Below are positions 16,572 through 25,426 of a DNA stretch of 45,340 bases, piece after piece. The notes beneath the pieces are model-generated. The model was given only the letters and a program-made list of their open reading frames with translations. It made no database searches and was not told the origin of the DNA. Within the stretch, counting starts at the first letter, position 1. The number at the start of each line of letters is the position of its first letter. A program made the translations under genes and the position numbers. The DNA is from Cytophagales bacterium (GTDB lineage Bacteria > Bacteroidota > Bacteroidia > Cytophagales > Spirosomataceae), in assembly GCA_024742395.1 (NCBI GenBank), contig JANSYO010000037.1, positions 1 to 45,340 on the forward strand, read 5' to 3'.

Positions 16572-19127
16572 ATGAAACGCATTATACATTTTATATTATT
16601 CTTTTCCTTCATAGGTCTTACGGCTTTAGCACAAGGTCCGGGTGGTCGTCCGGGTGGTTCTGGTGGAGGAGAAAACGGCAGACCTTCAAGATCAACAGAT
16701 GGACCTTCTTCTGCTTTTAGCATGGATGACAAAACACCAAAAGGTAACGCTAAGGTGACAGGTTTTGTCATAGATTCGGCTGTAACTGTGGCAGTAGAAT
16801 ATGCCAACATTGCACTAGTAAACGAAGCCAACAATCAGGTACAGGACGGAACCATGGCAGATGAGAATGGTAAGTTCCAATTTACCAGAGTAGCTGAAGG
16901 GACATACACCTTTAAAGTAACTTTCATTGGTTATAAAGATACTTTCGTGAAAGGGGTAAAAATAAAGAAAGGAGACGATATTGATCTAGGTGTAATTAAA
17001 TTGGCAATAAGCTCAAAAGTTCTAGATGAAGTAACAGTTACTGGGCTCAAGTCGCTAATTGAAGAAAAGGTAGACAGACTGGTATACAATGCGGAGAATG
17101 ATGTAACCTCTAAAGGAGGCGATGGCTCTGATGTTTTAAGAAAAGTACCCATGCTTTCTGTAGACCTTGACGGAAATGTATCCTTAAGAGGAAGTTCTAA
17201 TATCAAGGTACTGATCAATAATAAACCATCCACTATTGTAGCCAGCTCTGTTGCTGACGCACTAAAGATGATACCTGCTGACCTTATTAAGACGGTAGAG
17301 GTTATCACTTCGCCATCAGCCAAATACGATGCTGAAGGTACCAGTGGAATAATTAATATTATCACCAAAAAGTCAAGCATTCAAGGATACAATCTATCAT
17401 TGAACTCCGGGGTAGGCTTCAGAGGCTCCAATCTTGGTCTGAATGGCAATTTGAGAATCGGAAAACTTGGCTTTAGCCTGGGTGGATTTGGCAGAAGTTT
17501 CTATAATAAAGCCAACACCACACTTGATCAAACAACAATTGGCAAATTATACAATACCACCACTGTACAAAGTTCTGATGCTAAAGACAATGGTCTTTTT
17601 GGAAGATATAATCTGGGAATTGACTACGAGATCAGCAAATCTGCTTACTTAAACGGTAGCGTATCTTTTGGGACTAGAAACTTCAAGAGATACGAAGATA
17701 TGATCACAGATGTGTATCAGGATACAGACCTTATTACAAGTCAAAACAGGCTGGTTGATTCTAAAAACTCCTCGAATAACGTTGATGTGAATTTAGATTA
17801 TGTGAAGATTTTCAAGCCCTCTCATGAATGGTCTATTTCAACACAGTACAGTCAAAATAACCTCACAAATAATTTTACTGCTGATATTATCAGCTTGGAA
17901 GGCACCGCCAATTCTCAGCAGCAAAATATCAATCTCAATATTAACAAAGAGATCACTCTTCAAACAGACTATATGGTGCCTGTTAAATCAAATCAACTTT
18001 TTGAAGTGGGTGTGAAGGGCATTTTTAGAGATGTCAATAGTGATTATAAGTATTTGGTTGGGATCATTGGCAGCCTTGAAGCTGACAGCAGAAACCCTGC
18101 AGGTATTCTTCAATACAATCAAAACATCAAGGCGGGTTACCTACAATATACTTACAGCACGAAAAATAAATTAACATTTAAGGTAGGAACGCGTTACGAG
18201 CATACTAGTATCGACGCAGTAGACAAAGGCTTAGCCCTAAGCATACCAAGTTATGACAACCTGGTACCAAGTGTCAATATCTCAAAGACATTAGGTGGAG
18301 GAACAACATTAAAACTTGCTTACAATAACAGAATTTCTCGTCCGGGTCTGGAACAATTAAATCCTAATTTTAATACCGCCAACCCACAAAATATTAGACT
18401 GGGTAACCCAAGTTTAAGACCAGAGATTTCAAATAATGTAGAGTTTGGAATAAGTAAAATCATGCAGCGTAACTACATGAATCTGACATTCTTTGGCAGA
18501 CAGACCAATAACTCCATATTACAAATTACCAGTCCATCTGATACCCTTTTAGGTGCTTTAGTAACTACTTATGAGAATATCGGTGTACAGAAAACAGCCG
18601 GAGCTAATCTTTTTGGAAACTTCTTCCTTACTCCTAAGTGGACCATTAATGGCGGTATTGATTTGTATTACAAGTATCTGGAAGGCCAGGTTCAAACATT
18701 AGACGGATTTGAACTGGCAGATAATGATGGTATTGTAATTAGTGGTAGACTAATGTCTATGCTCTCGCTTAAAAACGATTGGAAAATCCAAGCTTTCACA
18801 GGGATGAGAGGTAGAGATATTTCATTACAAGGATTTACAACTGGTATGGCCTTTTATAATATTGGGCTTCAAAAAGGTTTTAAAGATGATAAAGGTAGCA
18901 TCGGAATCGGATTCGAGAACTTCATTAATGGTATGACCAGAATTAGCGAATCAAACTCGGCCATCTTTACTCAAAGAAGCGTGAACTATATTCATAACCA
19001 AAACATCAAAGTAAACTTCTCTTACAAATTAGGGAACATGAAGTTTGTGGAGAGAAAGAAAACCAAGTCTGTCAATAACACCGATGTTAAAGGTGGTAGT
19101 GAAGGGGCTCAAGGCGGAGGCTTCTAA
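16572..19127 (+). CDS. Outer membrane beta-barrel receptor-like protein with Gly-rich N-terminus
   Basis: An 851-residue TonB-receptor-like outer-membrane protein. Signal peptide 1-20 (ends GLTALAQ), then a Gly/Pro/Arg-rich linker (PGGRPGGSGGG, about 22-34), a carboxypeptidase-regulatory-like domain (about 60-148, KVTGFVIDSA to FIGYKDTFVKG), a plug domain (about 150-265, VLRKVPMLSVDLDGNVSLRG, VEVITSPSAKYDAEGTSGII, NIITKK) and a long beta-barrel with ISRPGLEQLNPNF and GNPSLRPEISNN. The C-terminus ends in an unusual Gly-rich tail (GGSEGAQGGGF) after the last barrel strand. It heads an operon with a small PepSY-type membrane protein (21-base gap) and a Spy-like protein. The substrate is unknown; the PepSY neighbour weakly favours metal or siderophore handling. 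Confidence 0.9.
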   Translation: MKRIIHFILFFSFIGLTALAQGPGGRPGGSGGGENGRPSRSTDGPSSAFSMDDKTPKGNAKVTGFVIDSAVTVAVEYANIALVNEANNQVQDGTMADENGKFQFTRVAEGTYTFKVTFIGYKDTFVKGVKIKKGDDIDLGVIKLAISSKVLDEVTVTGLKSLIEEKVDRLVYNAENDVTSKGGDGSDVLRKVPMLSVDLDGNVSLRGSSNIKVLINNKPSTIVASSVADALKMIPADLIKTVEVITSPSAKYDAEGTSGIINIITKKSSIQGYNLSLNSGVGFRGSNLGLNGNLRIGKLGFSLGGFGRSFYNKANTTLDQTTIGKLYNTTTVQSSDAKDNGLFGRYNLGIDYEISKSAYLNGSVSFGTRNFKRYEDMITDVYQDTDLITSQNRLVDSKNSSNNVDVNLDYVKIFKPSHEWSISTQYSQNNLTNNFTADIISLEGTANSQQQNINLNINKEITLQTDYMVPVKSNQLFEVGVKGIFRDVNSDYKYLVGIIGSLEADSRNPAGILQYNQNIKAGYLQYTYSTKNKLTFKVGTRYEHTSIDAVDKGLALSIPSYDNLVPSVNISKTLGGGTTLKLAYNNRISRPGLEQLNPNFNTANPQNIRLGNPSLRPEISNNVEFGISKIMQRNYMNLTFFGRQTNNSILQITSPSDTLLGALVTTYENIGVQKTAGANLFGNFFLTPKWTINGGIDLYYKYLEGQVQTLDGFELADNDGIVISGRLMSMLSLKNDWKIQAFTGMRGRDISLQGFTTGMAFYNIGLQKGFKDDKGSIGIGFENFINGMTRISESNSAIFTQRSVNYIHNQNIKVNFSYKLGNMKFVERKKTKSVNNTDVKGGSEGAQGGGF

Positions 19128-19148
19128 ATTCAAAAAAAGAAAGACATT

Positions 19149-19646
19149 ATGAGCAAATGGATGAGAATCATTCACCGATATCTGGGATTTTTTCTGGCTG
19201 GAATTATGGCTATGTATGCCATCAGTGGCTCGATTTTAATTTTCAGAACTACGGAATTCTTAAAAAAAGAAAGACATGAGATTAAAACTCTGAAACCTGG
19301 CCTAACTGAAGAACAGCTGGGTAAAGAGTTAAAGATTAAAGGGTTTAAGGTGATAAGCACAAGAAACGAAACAGTTAACTTTAAAGAAGGTACTTATAAT
19401 ACTGAAACCGGAGAGGCCAACTATGTGGTGAAAGACCTGCCGAAATTGCTTAGCAAAATGACTCAAATACATAAGGCTACCACGAACTCTCCTTTGTATT
19501 TTCTTAATCTGTTTTTTGGTGCATCACTTTTGTTTTTTGTTGTTTCCACTTTCTGGATGTTTGCCCCTAAAACAAAAATTTTCAATAAGGGACTTTATTT
19601 CACAACAGGTGGTATCCTGTTAACTATCATACTTTTATACGTTTAA
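19149..19646 (+). CDS. Small PepSY-associated-type membrane protein
   Basis: A 165-residue inner-membrane protein. An N-terminal amphipathic start with IHRYLGFFLAGIMAMYAISG resembles the first helix of PepSY/PiuB-type proteins, where the RYLG segment precedes the membrane helix. A soluble, probably periplasmic segment (about 34-115) contains the PepSY-like KPGLTEEQLGKELKIKGFK and GTYNTETGEANYVV. Two more helices close the protein (LYFLNLFFGASLLFFVVSTFWMF and TTGGILLTIILLYV). It is much shorter than full PiuB proteins (350-500 residues), so it is a minimal version. Its position between a receptor and a periplasmic protein suggests a shared envelope task. The family name is inference from these partial similarities. 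Confidence 0.7.
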   Translation: MSKWMRIIHRYLGFFLAGIMAMYAISGSILIFRTTEFLKKERHEIKTLKPGLTEEQLGKELKIKGFKVISTRNETVNFKEGTYNTETGEANYVVKDLPKLLSKMTQIHKATTNSPLYFLNLFFGASLLFFVVSTFWMFAPKTKIFNKGLYFTTGGILLTIILLYV

Positions 19647-19657
19647 ATCAGAAGGAA

Positions 19658-20092
19658 TTGAAAAAGATATTCGTTTTACTTATTTCAACAATCGTCCTTA
19701 ATACCTACGCCCAATACCCGGGCGGAGGAGGCGGAAGACCGCCAGGTGGTATGGCCGCTATGGAAAGACCCTCTGCAGAACAGCAAGCCAAACATGAGAC
19801 AAAAAAAATGTCTAAACAGTTAGGCTTAAGCAATGAGCAAAAGGAAAAATATCAGGTGATTAGTTTGGCTTTTTCTGAAGAAAGAGAAGACCTCTTAGAA
19901 AGCTTCCCAAGAGACCAATTTCCTCCATCAGCTGAAAGTAGAGAAAAAATGAAAGCCGGAATGGTTTCAATTGAACAAAGAAAACAAGAACAATTACAAA
20001 AATTTTTAACCGCTGAGCAACTGAAAAAATACAAAGAAATTAAGGAGAGTGAGAAGTCTGCTATGATGAATCAACGCAATGGAAGACCTTAA
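19658..20092 (+). CDS. Spy/CpxP-like (DUF4890-type) periplasmic protein
   Basis: A 144-residue exported protein. The start is a TTG at 19658, which gives an intact signal peptide (MKKIFVLLISTIVLNTYA); no in-frame ATG precedes it within the short gap after the previous gene. After cleavage comes a Gly/Pro-rich tract (YPGGGGGRPPGGMAAM) echoing the one at the start of the receptor three genes upstream in the same operon. The rest is helical and charged, with KQLGLSNEQKEKYQVI and EQLQKFLTAEQLKKYKEIK, the pattern of Spy/CpxP-like or Bacteroidota DUF4890 proteins with paired LT/LS-x-EQ motifs. Spy-type proteins are ATP-independent chaperones or metal/stress sensors; which applies here is not known. 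A terminator follows at 20248. Confidence 0.75.
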   Translation: MKKIFVLLISTIVLNTYAQYPGGGGGRPPGGMAAMERPSAEQQAKHETKKMSKQLGLSNEQKEKYQVISLAFSEEREDLLESFPRDQFPPSAESREKMKAGMVSIEQRKQEQLQKFLTAEQLKKYKEIKESEKSAMMNQRNGRP

Positions 20093-20431
20093 CAAAGGTG
20101 GCCTTTAGTAAAGTTTGTTTGAAATAGAATAAATTTTTTGTGGTTAAAGAATAATTTCAAAATCAACAAACACAATTAAGTTGCTACTGGAAACTCACTC
20201 TTCTACATCTTTATACGGGTTTATTTAAATTCCGTAGATTTTAAATGAAAAGGCAATCTTTTAGATTGTCTTTTTTATTTAAGCCCTAGTCATTAACTCT
20301 TATCCTATTCCGATTCTATCGAAGAAATAGGTAAATCTGTCGATAAAACAAAACAATCATTCCTTCAAAGGCAGCAGACAACACATCACAGACGTATTCT
20401 AATGAAAGGAGGAAAACCCCTAAACACCATT
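20093..20431. other. Intergenic region, 339 bases
   Basis: It holds the terminator of the receptor operon (20248-20278). Beyond it is an AT-rich stretch with weak interleaved inverted repeats (CCTATT at 20304-20309 with AATAGG at 20326-20331). No open frame of note and no clear promoter were found. An in-frame ATG at 20402 preceded the chosen start of the next gene; it would mask the lipoprotein signal. Confidence 0.6.
20248..20278 (+). terminator. Rho-independent terminator after the receptor-PepSY-Spy operon
   Basis: Stem AAGGCAATCT (20250-20259) with AGATTGTCTT (20263-20272), one G-U pair, three-base loop, followed by TTTTTATTT. Confidence 0.78.
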
Positions 20432-22117
20432 ATGAATACAAAAAGAATCTTGCTTGGACTCACTTTATGTGTACTTGGAACAGCTTGCAACAACAATACA
20501 GAAATAAACCCAGAAATAGACAAAGGCTCTGACATTGAGGTGACTCTGGAAACACCAAATGAAAACGATGCTGATTATAACTGGGACGATAGCGTAGCCA
20601 CTCATATCACTTTAAAAAACTCAGCAATTGAAATTAGCGGAGAAGGAGCTACATATGCAGGATCGGTAGTGACTATAACAAACGCCGGCACTTACAATAT
20701 CAGTGGAGTTTTAGAGAATGGTCAAGTCATCATTGATACACAAGATACAGAAAATGTAAATCTGATTTTTAATTCACTCAATATCTGCAATAATACCAGC
20801 TCGGCTGTCAGTATTGCCAATGCTGCAAAGGTGGTGATCCAATTAAAAGAAAACACTGAAAACTATCTTTCCGACGGTGCTTCCTATAGCTCAACAGATG
20901 AGAAAAATGCTACTTTTTACAGCAAGGCCGACCTGAGTTTTTTTGGTACAGGCAAACTCACAGTAAATGGTAATTTTCAGGATGGTATCGTTTCAAAAGA
21001 TGGTTTAATTATTGAAAATGGCAATTTTGTGGTCAATGCTATTGATGATGCCATCAGAGGTAAAGACTACGTTTTAATTCATGACGGAAGTTTTAACCTG
21101 GTCGCAGGTGGTGATGCCCTGGCTTCAGACAATGACGAAGATGAAACGCGAGGCTATGTAGATATTAGAAACGGGGAGTATTCCATTAGTGCCGGAGCCG
21201 ATGGTATTCAGGCAATAACGGTACTCAGTATAGAAAATGGCGATTTTGATATAACTACCGGTGGTGGAAGTAGTCAAGTCATTTCAAATACCTCCTCGGC
21301 AAAAGCACTTAAAGCCGGTGTAAAACTAGCACTGAGCGGTGGTAAATTTAACATCAATGCCGCAGATGATGCCCTACATTCAAATCAATTTCTCACTTTA
21401 AATGACGGTACTTTCATCATTGCCACGGCTGATGATGCCGTCCATGCAGACGAGGATCTTCTAATAAATGGCGGAAATATAACCATTTCTAAATCATATG
21501 AGGGCCTGGAAAGTAAAAGTATCACTATTAATGATGGTAGTATCTGGATAAGCTCAAGTGACGATGGCGTTAATGCAGCAGATGGTTCTTCCACTTCATT
21601 TGGAGGTGGAGGTAACAGCGGTTCAGCGTCAGTTTTTCTGATTATTAATGGAGGCTATCTGGTAATAAATTCTTCTGGCGATGGGCTGGATAGTAATGGT
21701 AACATCCAAATGTCAGGTGGCACAGTCATAATATATGGGCCTACCCAAAGAAATAATGGATCCTTAGATTATGATTACACTTTTTCTATGGATGGTGGAA
21801 CGCTTATTGCGGCCGGAAGTTCAGGTATGATGCAGGGCCCTAGCTCAGGCAGTAAACAGCTTTCGGTGGCATTGAAACTAAACCAAACGGTATCTGCAGG
21901 TACTCTTTTTGAAATTACAGATAGTCAAGGAAATGAAGTCATTTGCATAAAGCCATTAAAAGACTATCAATCAGTAGTTTACTCAGGGCCAAACTTTAGC
22001 TCTGGTACTTCTTATGTTTATTATCTTGGCGGAACTTCTACTGGTATAGACAAAGATGGAATCATTTCTGGCGGGCAGTATAGCGGTGGCACAAAATCCG
22101 GAACATTTTCCTTATAA
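20432..22117 (+). CDS. Cthe_2159-type carbohydrate-binding beta-helix lipoprotein
   Basis: A 561-residue lipoprotein. The ATG at 20432 gives a signal peptide with lipobox LGTAC (Cys19). After an acidic linker the chain is a repetitive right-handed beta-helix: many turns of the kind IxNGxFxIxxxxDDAIxG (examples LIIENGNFVVNAIDDAIRG, LALSGGKFNINAADDALHS, LLINGGNITISKSYEGLES, ITINDGSIWISSSDDGVNA). These DDA/DDG turns define the Cthe_2159/DUF4353 family, one member of which was characterised as a polysaccharide-binding, calcium-containing beta-helix. Some turns also resemble CotH-associated proteins. It is probably anchored at the outer membrane, possibly surface-exposed. The next gene on the strand, 100 bases on, is a VTC-type polyphosphate polymerase, a neighbour seen with this family elsewhere. 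Confidence 0.85.
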   Translation: MNTKRILLGLTLCVLGTACNNNTEINPEIDKGSDIEVTLETPNENDADYNWDDSVATHITLKNSAIEISGEGATYAGSVVTITNAGTYNISGVLENGQVIIDTQDTENVNLIFNSLNICNNTSSAVSIANAAKVVIQLKENTENYLSDGASYSSTDEKNATFYSKADLSFFGTGKLTVNGNFQDGIVSKDGLIIENGNFVVNAIDDAIRGKDYVLIHDGSFNLVAGGDALASDNDEDETRGYVDIRNGEYSISAGADGIQAITVLSIENGDFDITTGGGSSQVISNTSSAKALKAGVKLALSGGKFNINAADDALHSNQFLTLNDGTFIIATADDAVHADEDLLINGGNITISKSYEGLESKSITINDGSIWISSSDDGVNAADGSSTSFGGGGNSGSASVFLIINGGYLVINSSGDGLDSNGNIQMSGGTVIIYGPTQRNNGSLDYDYTFSMDGGTLIAAGSSGMMQGPSSGSKQLSVALKLNQTVSAGTLFEITDSQGNEVICIKPLKDYQSVVYSGPNFSSGTSYVYYLGGTSTGIDKDGIISGGQYSGGTKSGTFSL

Positions 22118-22217
22118 TTCTTACAGTTCGCCGCAAGTTTCAGATACTATTCTCATCTAAGTATCAAGAACACGAGTAAAATAAGGTTTAGTATATTCGT
22201 TTACCAATTGAATCAAA

Positions 22218-23012
22218 ATGAAGAACAAAAGTCTTATATATGAAATTGATAAGCTTCTAGAAAAGTATGAGACCATAAGTTTGGGTGAATTGGCAGAGGC
22301 AAACCTGATGGACAGGAAGGAAGTTAAGTATGTACTCTCAGAAAAACAGCTTCCTGAACTCATTTCGGCAGTACAAGAGCATTACAAGGTTTTGTCAATA
22401 AATGACAAACAGTTATTCAATTACAATTCTCAATATTTCGATACCGATGAGCTTAACTTTTTTCATGATCATCGCCGTGGAAGATTAAACAGATATAAGG
22501 TCAGAAAAAGACATTATATAGATTCTGATCTTTCCTTTTTTGAAGTCAAGTTTAAGAACAATCATGGGCGTACTCGAAAATCCAGAATTGTTTCTGATCC
22601 TCAGAAAACGGACGGCATTCAAAAAACAGAAGACAACTTTTTACAAGAAGTAAGCCCTTTTGCCGGAGATGCTTTATTCCCTACAGTTCAGGTAAATTAC
22701 AAACGTCTTACTCTGGTAAGTAAAACCACGGTTGAAAGAATTACCATTGATATAAACCTTAGCGTGCAAAAAGGCGAAGAGTCTTTGGCCTTTGAGGGCC
22801 TTGTAATCGTAGAAGTTAAGCAAGACAAACTCAGGAACAGTCCGGTAAAAAACACCTTGAAAAATATGGGTATACGCTCAGGCACCATCAGCAAATATTG
22901 CCTTGGCATAATATCTCTTGAAAACGACATTCGATTTAACAGACTTAAACCTGCATTTGACAGGCTTTATAAACCCTTTTTAACTGCAAGTAGATTACAA
23001 TGGAATTCTTAG
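22218..23012 (+). CDS. VTC-domain polyphosphate polymerase family protein
   Basis: Cytoplasmic protein of 264 residues with the VTC fold, a triphosphate-tunnel (TTM/CYTH-like) barrel that in yeast Vtc4 makes polyphosphate from ATP. Tunnel-lining motifs are visible in order: DRKEVKYVL (32-40), YFDTDELNFFHDHRRGR, RYKVRKRHYIDSD, FFEVKFKNNHGRTRKSR, VERITIDINL, VIVEVKQDK and SKYCLGI. The basic and acidic residues expected to bind triphosphate and metal (the EVK pairs and the Arg/Lys cluster) are present, so it looks catalytically competent. No SPX domain and no membrane helix. It overlaps the DUF4956 membrane gene by 13 bases, which argues for coupled synthesis and perhaps a complex. Actual polymerase activity in bacterial members is not settled; the call is by fold. 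Confidence 0.85.
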   Translation: MKNKSLIYEIDKLLEKYETISLGELAEANLMDRKEVKYVLSEKQLPELISAVQEHYKVLSINDKQLFNYNSQYFDTDELNFFHDHRRGRLNRYKVRKRHYIDSDLSFFEVKFKNNHGRTRKSRIVSDPQKTDGIQKTEDNFLQEVSPFAGDALFPTVQVNYKRLTLVSKTTVERITIDINLSVQKGEESLAFEGLVIVEVKQDKLRNSPVKNTLKNMGIRSGTISKYCLGIISLENDIRFNRLKPAFDRLYKPFLTASRLQWNS

Positions 23013-23599
23013 AAATATTAGGACAATCTCAATTTTTTAATAAGCTTTCAGATAAGTTTTTCTTACGTCTTTTAGTAGACCTTCTGGCCGTCTTTATCAT
23101 GATCAGACTGGTATATTACAGGTTTTATAAGAAGACAGAACTGTTCTTAACCTTCTTCGGCTTTAATCTTATCATTTTTCTAATCTCTTATTTATTAAAT
23201 AGGGTAGAAATGACCATTGGTGCGGCCTTTGGCCTCTTTGCTGTTTTTAGTATGCTACGTTTCAGAACGGAGGGCATCAATACCAAAGACATGACCTATT
23301 TATTCATGGTAATTGCCATGGGATTGGTTACGGCTGTAAGTAAAGGAAGCTGGGATGAACTGGGACTAATCAATGGAATTATCATCGTTTCTACTATCCT
23401 CTTAGATGGAAACATTTTAACAAAAAAAGAGCTCTTTCTGTTAATTGATTATGATAACCTTGAGAATATAAAGCCAGAAAATACTGATTTACTAAAATCT
23501 GATCTAAAAGATAGAATGGGTCTTAATATCCATAGAATAGAGATTGAAAATGTAGATCTGCTTAAAGACTCCGTCAAAATAAAGGCATTCCACTATTAA
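23000..23599 (+). CDS. DUF4956 membrane protein
   Basis: A 199-residue inner-membrane protein with five hydrophobic segments (about 25-43 LVDLLAVFIMIRLVYY; 50-66 FGFNLIIFLISYLL; 72-88 IGAAFGLFAVFSMLRFR; 98-112 YLFMVIAMGLVTAVS; 122-137 LINGIIIVSTILL) and a cytoplasmic C-terminal domain of about 55 residues. The FSMLRFRTEGINTKDMTYLFM segment between two helices is the family signature. DUF4956 has no established function but co-occurs with VTC-domain polymerases in many genomes, which suggests a transport or export partner for the product. Its start lies inside the end of the VTC gene (13-base overlap). The DUF2490 gene follows 14 bases after its stop. Confidence 0.85.
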   Translation: MEFLEILGQSQFFNKLSDKFFLRLLVDLLAVFIMIRLVYYRFYKKTELFLTFFGFNLIIFLISYLLNRVEMTIGAAFGLFAVFSMLRFRTEGINTKDMTYLFMVIAMGLVTAVSKGSWDELGLINGIIIVSTILLDGNILTKKELFLLIDYDNLENIKPENTDLLKSDLKDRMGLNIHRIEIENVDLLKDSVKIKAFHY

Positions 23600-23613
23600 G
23601 GATATTGAACCAA

Positions 23614-24255
23614 ATGAAAAAAACATTTTTAATTGTTTTCTGCCTTGTAATGGCAAGCCAAAGTGGTTTTGGTCAAGTTGGTCTTTGGACAAAGTTTTCG
23701 CTTGAAAAAGAGCTTTTCAAGAAGCTTGACTTTGAAGTAACAGGACAATACCGTGTAAATGAATTTGGGAGTAATGAAGAGAGGTGGATTGGTGAAGCAG
23801 GTTTAATATATGACCTGCCGAAAGGTTTTGAACTTGAAGCCTTCTACAGATATGTGTCTAACATTAAAACCAACAGTACGAAAGTTTATCACCGGTTTCA
23901 TGCTGACCTGAAATATGGCAAAAAAATAAACTCTTTCATCAAGGTAGAAAACCGCCTAAGGTATCAGCATCAATACAAAGACGACCAGGAAGACGGCCTG
24001 GTAGATGACAGCAGTTATTTAAGAAACAAATTTGGCCTTGAGTTTGATACCCAAAGTCGATTTAAACCCGCAATAGCAGCAGATTTATTTTATGAATTGG
24101 GTGGTGGCTTAGATCAGGTTCGGTATAGTGCAGAACTGGGTTACAAGCTAAATAAAAGAAACAAAATAGAAGTAGGCTTTCTAATAGATGATGCCCTGAA
24201 GTCTACACAGAAAAATCAATATAGGATAGCCCTATCCTATTCCATAAAACTATAA
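23614..24255 (+). CDS. DUF2490 outer-membrane protein
   Basis: A 213-residue secreted beta-barrel candidate. The ATG at 23614 gives the signal peptide (MKKTFLIVFCLVMASQSGFG); a TTG nine bases upstream is in frame but less likely. After cleavage the chain has alternating amphipathic strands with the DUF2490 features LWTKFSLEKELFKKLDFEVTG, RWIGEAGLIYDLPKGFELEA, FYRYVSNIKTNS and YHRFHADLKYGKKINSF, and ends in a strand with YRIALSYSIKL, as expected for an outer-membrane barrel. Role unknown. It is the last gene of the VTC/DUF4956 group (14-base gap), which would place one component of that system in the outer membrane. Confidence 0.8.
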   Translation: MKKTFLIVFCLVMASQSGFGQVGLWTKFSLEKELFKKLDFEVTGQYRVNEFGSNEERWIGEAGLIYDLPKGFELEAFYRYVSNIKTNSTKVYHRFHADLKYGKKINSFIKVENRLRYQHQYKDDQEDGLVDDSSYLRNKFGLEFDTQSRFKPAIAADLFYELGGGLDQVRYSAELGYKLNKRNKIEVGFLIDDALKSTQKNQYRIALSYSIKL

Positions 24256-24442
24256 TTTTTTCCAAATAGCTTCCTGTAGTTTGAGCCAGACTTATCTTTT
24301 AAAAGACACATTTAAAGGATTGGATAGCACTATTCCACTTTACGTAGAATGTGTTTCTTAATTTCTGTTAAAAGTAAGTTTTGAAGGCTGCATTTAATCC
24401 TCGTCTGCCGTAGACACAGGAAAGCAATATCTTATCTAAAAC

Positions 24443-25426
24443 ATGTTAAAAAAGACGATTTTTTACTTTTCAATTTTCTCTTCCATTTTCCTTTTGGAAT
24501 CTTGTGAAACCTCAGATGTGGACGCCGCAACCGGCGACTGGTTCAAACTATCTGATCTGGACGGACTGGCACGCTATGCTGCCGTAGGTTTCTCAATTGA
24601 CGGCTATGGATATTTAGGCATGGGAGCAGATGAAGACAATTACAAACTGAGTGACTTTTGGAAGTATGACCCAAGCAGAAATACCTGGACACAAGTAGCA
24701 AGTTTCCCGGGCTTAGCCAGAACGGCTGCCACGGGTTTTAGTGTAGATGGCAAAGGTTATATAGGTACAGGACTTGATCAAGAAGATAACAGACTCAATG
24801 ATTTTTGGGAGTTTGATCCTGATGCAAATACTTGGAAGCAAAAGTCTGATTTTCCGGGAACGGGTCGCAGAAATGCTATTAGCTTTGCTATTGGTAGTAA
24901 AGGATATTTAGGTACAGGTTTTGACGGTAGTTATACAAAGGATTTCTACTCCTATGATCCTTCTATAGACGAATGGACCAAGATCACCAGTATTGGTGGC
25001 TCTAAAAGAGTGGCTGCGGCTGCTTTCGTCATTGGAAACAAGGGCTATGTAGGTACCGGAAATAACAATGGCGTTAACCTTACTGATTTCTGGGAATACG
25101 ACCCGGCACAGGATCTGTGGACAGAGAAACTCGATTTTGACGAGACTACCATTGCCAGATCTTACGGCTTAGGTTTTTCTTTAAAGAATAAAGGCTATTT
25201 CCTTGGTGGTTCTGCCAGTAACGATGTATGGGAATTTACCCCCGGTGGCGATGACGACCTTGGCACGTGGTCTCAGGTAACCAGTTTTGAGGGTAGTCCT
25301 AGAAACTACACTGTAGCTTGGTCTATTAATGACGAAGGCTATATCTCCACTGGTTCAAATGGTGTTTCGAGATATGATGATTTATGGAAATTTATCCCTG
25401 ATATAGTACAGGACGATGAAGATTAA
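24443..25426 (+). CDS. Kelch-repeat lipoprotein
   Basis: A 327-residue lipoprotein with signal peptide and lipobox LLESC (Cys21), followed by acidic residues (ETSDVD) of the kind seen in Bacteroidota surface-export signals. The rest is a beta-propeller of about six Kelch repeats of 45-55 residues, each with a GxGYxGxG strand and DFWxYDPxxNxWT (for example GYIGTGLDQEDNRLNDFWEF and DEWTKI). Kelch propellers bind glycans or proteins. No catalytic residues of galactose oxidase are evident, so a binding role is more likely. It overlaps the DUF4907 gene by 11 bases, and this three-gene unit probably starts here, 187 bases after the DUF2490 gene. Confidence 0.88.
   Translation: MLKKTIFYFSIFSSIFLLESCETSDVDAATGDWFKLSDLDGLARYAAVGFSIDGYGYLGMGADEDNYKLSDFWKYDPSRNTWTQVASFPGLARTAATGFSVDGKGYIGTGLDQEDNRLNDFWEFDPDANTWKQKSDFPGTGRRNAISFAIGSKGYLGTGFDGSYTKDFYSYDPSIDEWTKITSIGGSKRVAAAAFVIGNKGYVGTGNNNGVNLTDFWEYDPAQDLWTEKLDFDETTIARSYGLGFSLKNKGYFLGGSASNDVWEFTPGGDDDLGTWSQVTSFEGSPRNYTVAWSINDEGYISTGSNGVSRYDDLWKFIPDIVQDDED

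Noticed and set aside
16329-16589. 86-codon open frame on the minus strand in the divergent promoter region
   Set aside because: It overlaps the start of the receptor gene and both palindromes, and its composition is unremarkable.
16931-17380. 149-codon open frame on the minus strand
   Set aside because: Lies inside the receptor gene, antisense to its plug domain, with no family features and no plausible start signals.
20402-20431. Upstream ATG preceded by AGGAGG-like bases for the beta-helix lipoprotein
   Set aside because: The AGGAGG lies after that ATG, not before it, and using it adds ten residues that spoil the lipoprotein signal.
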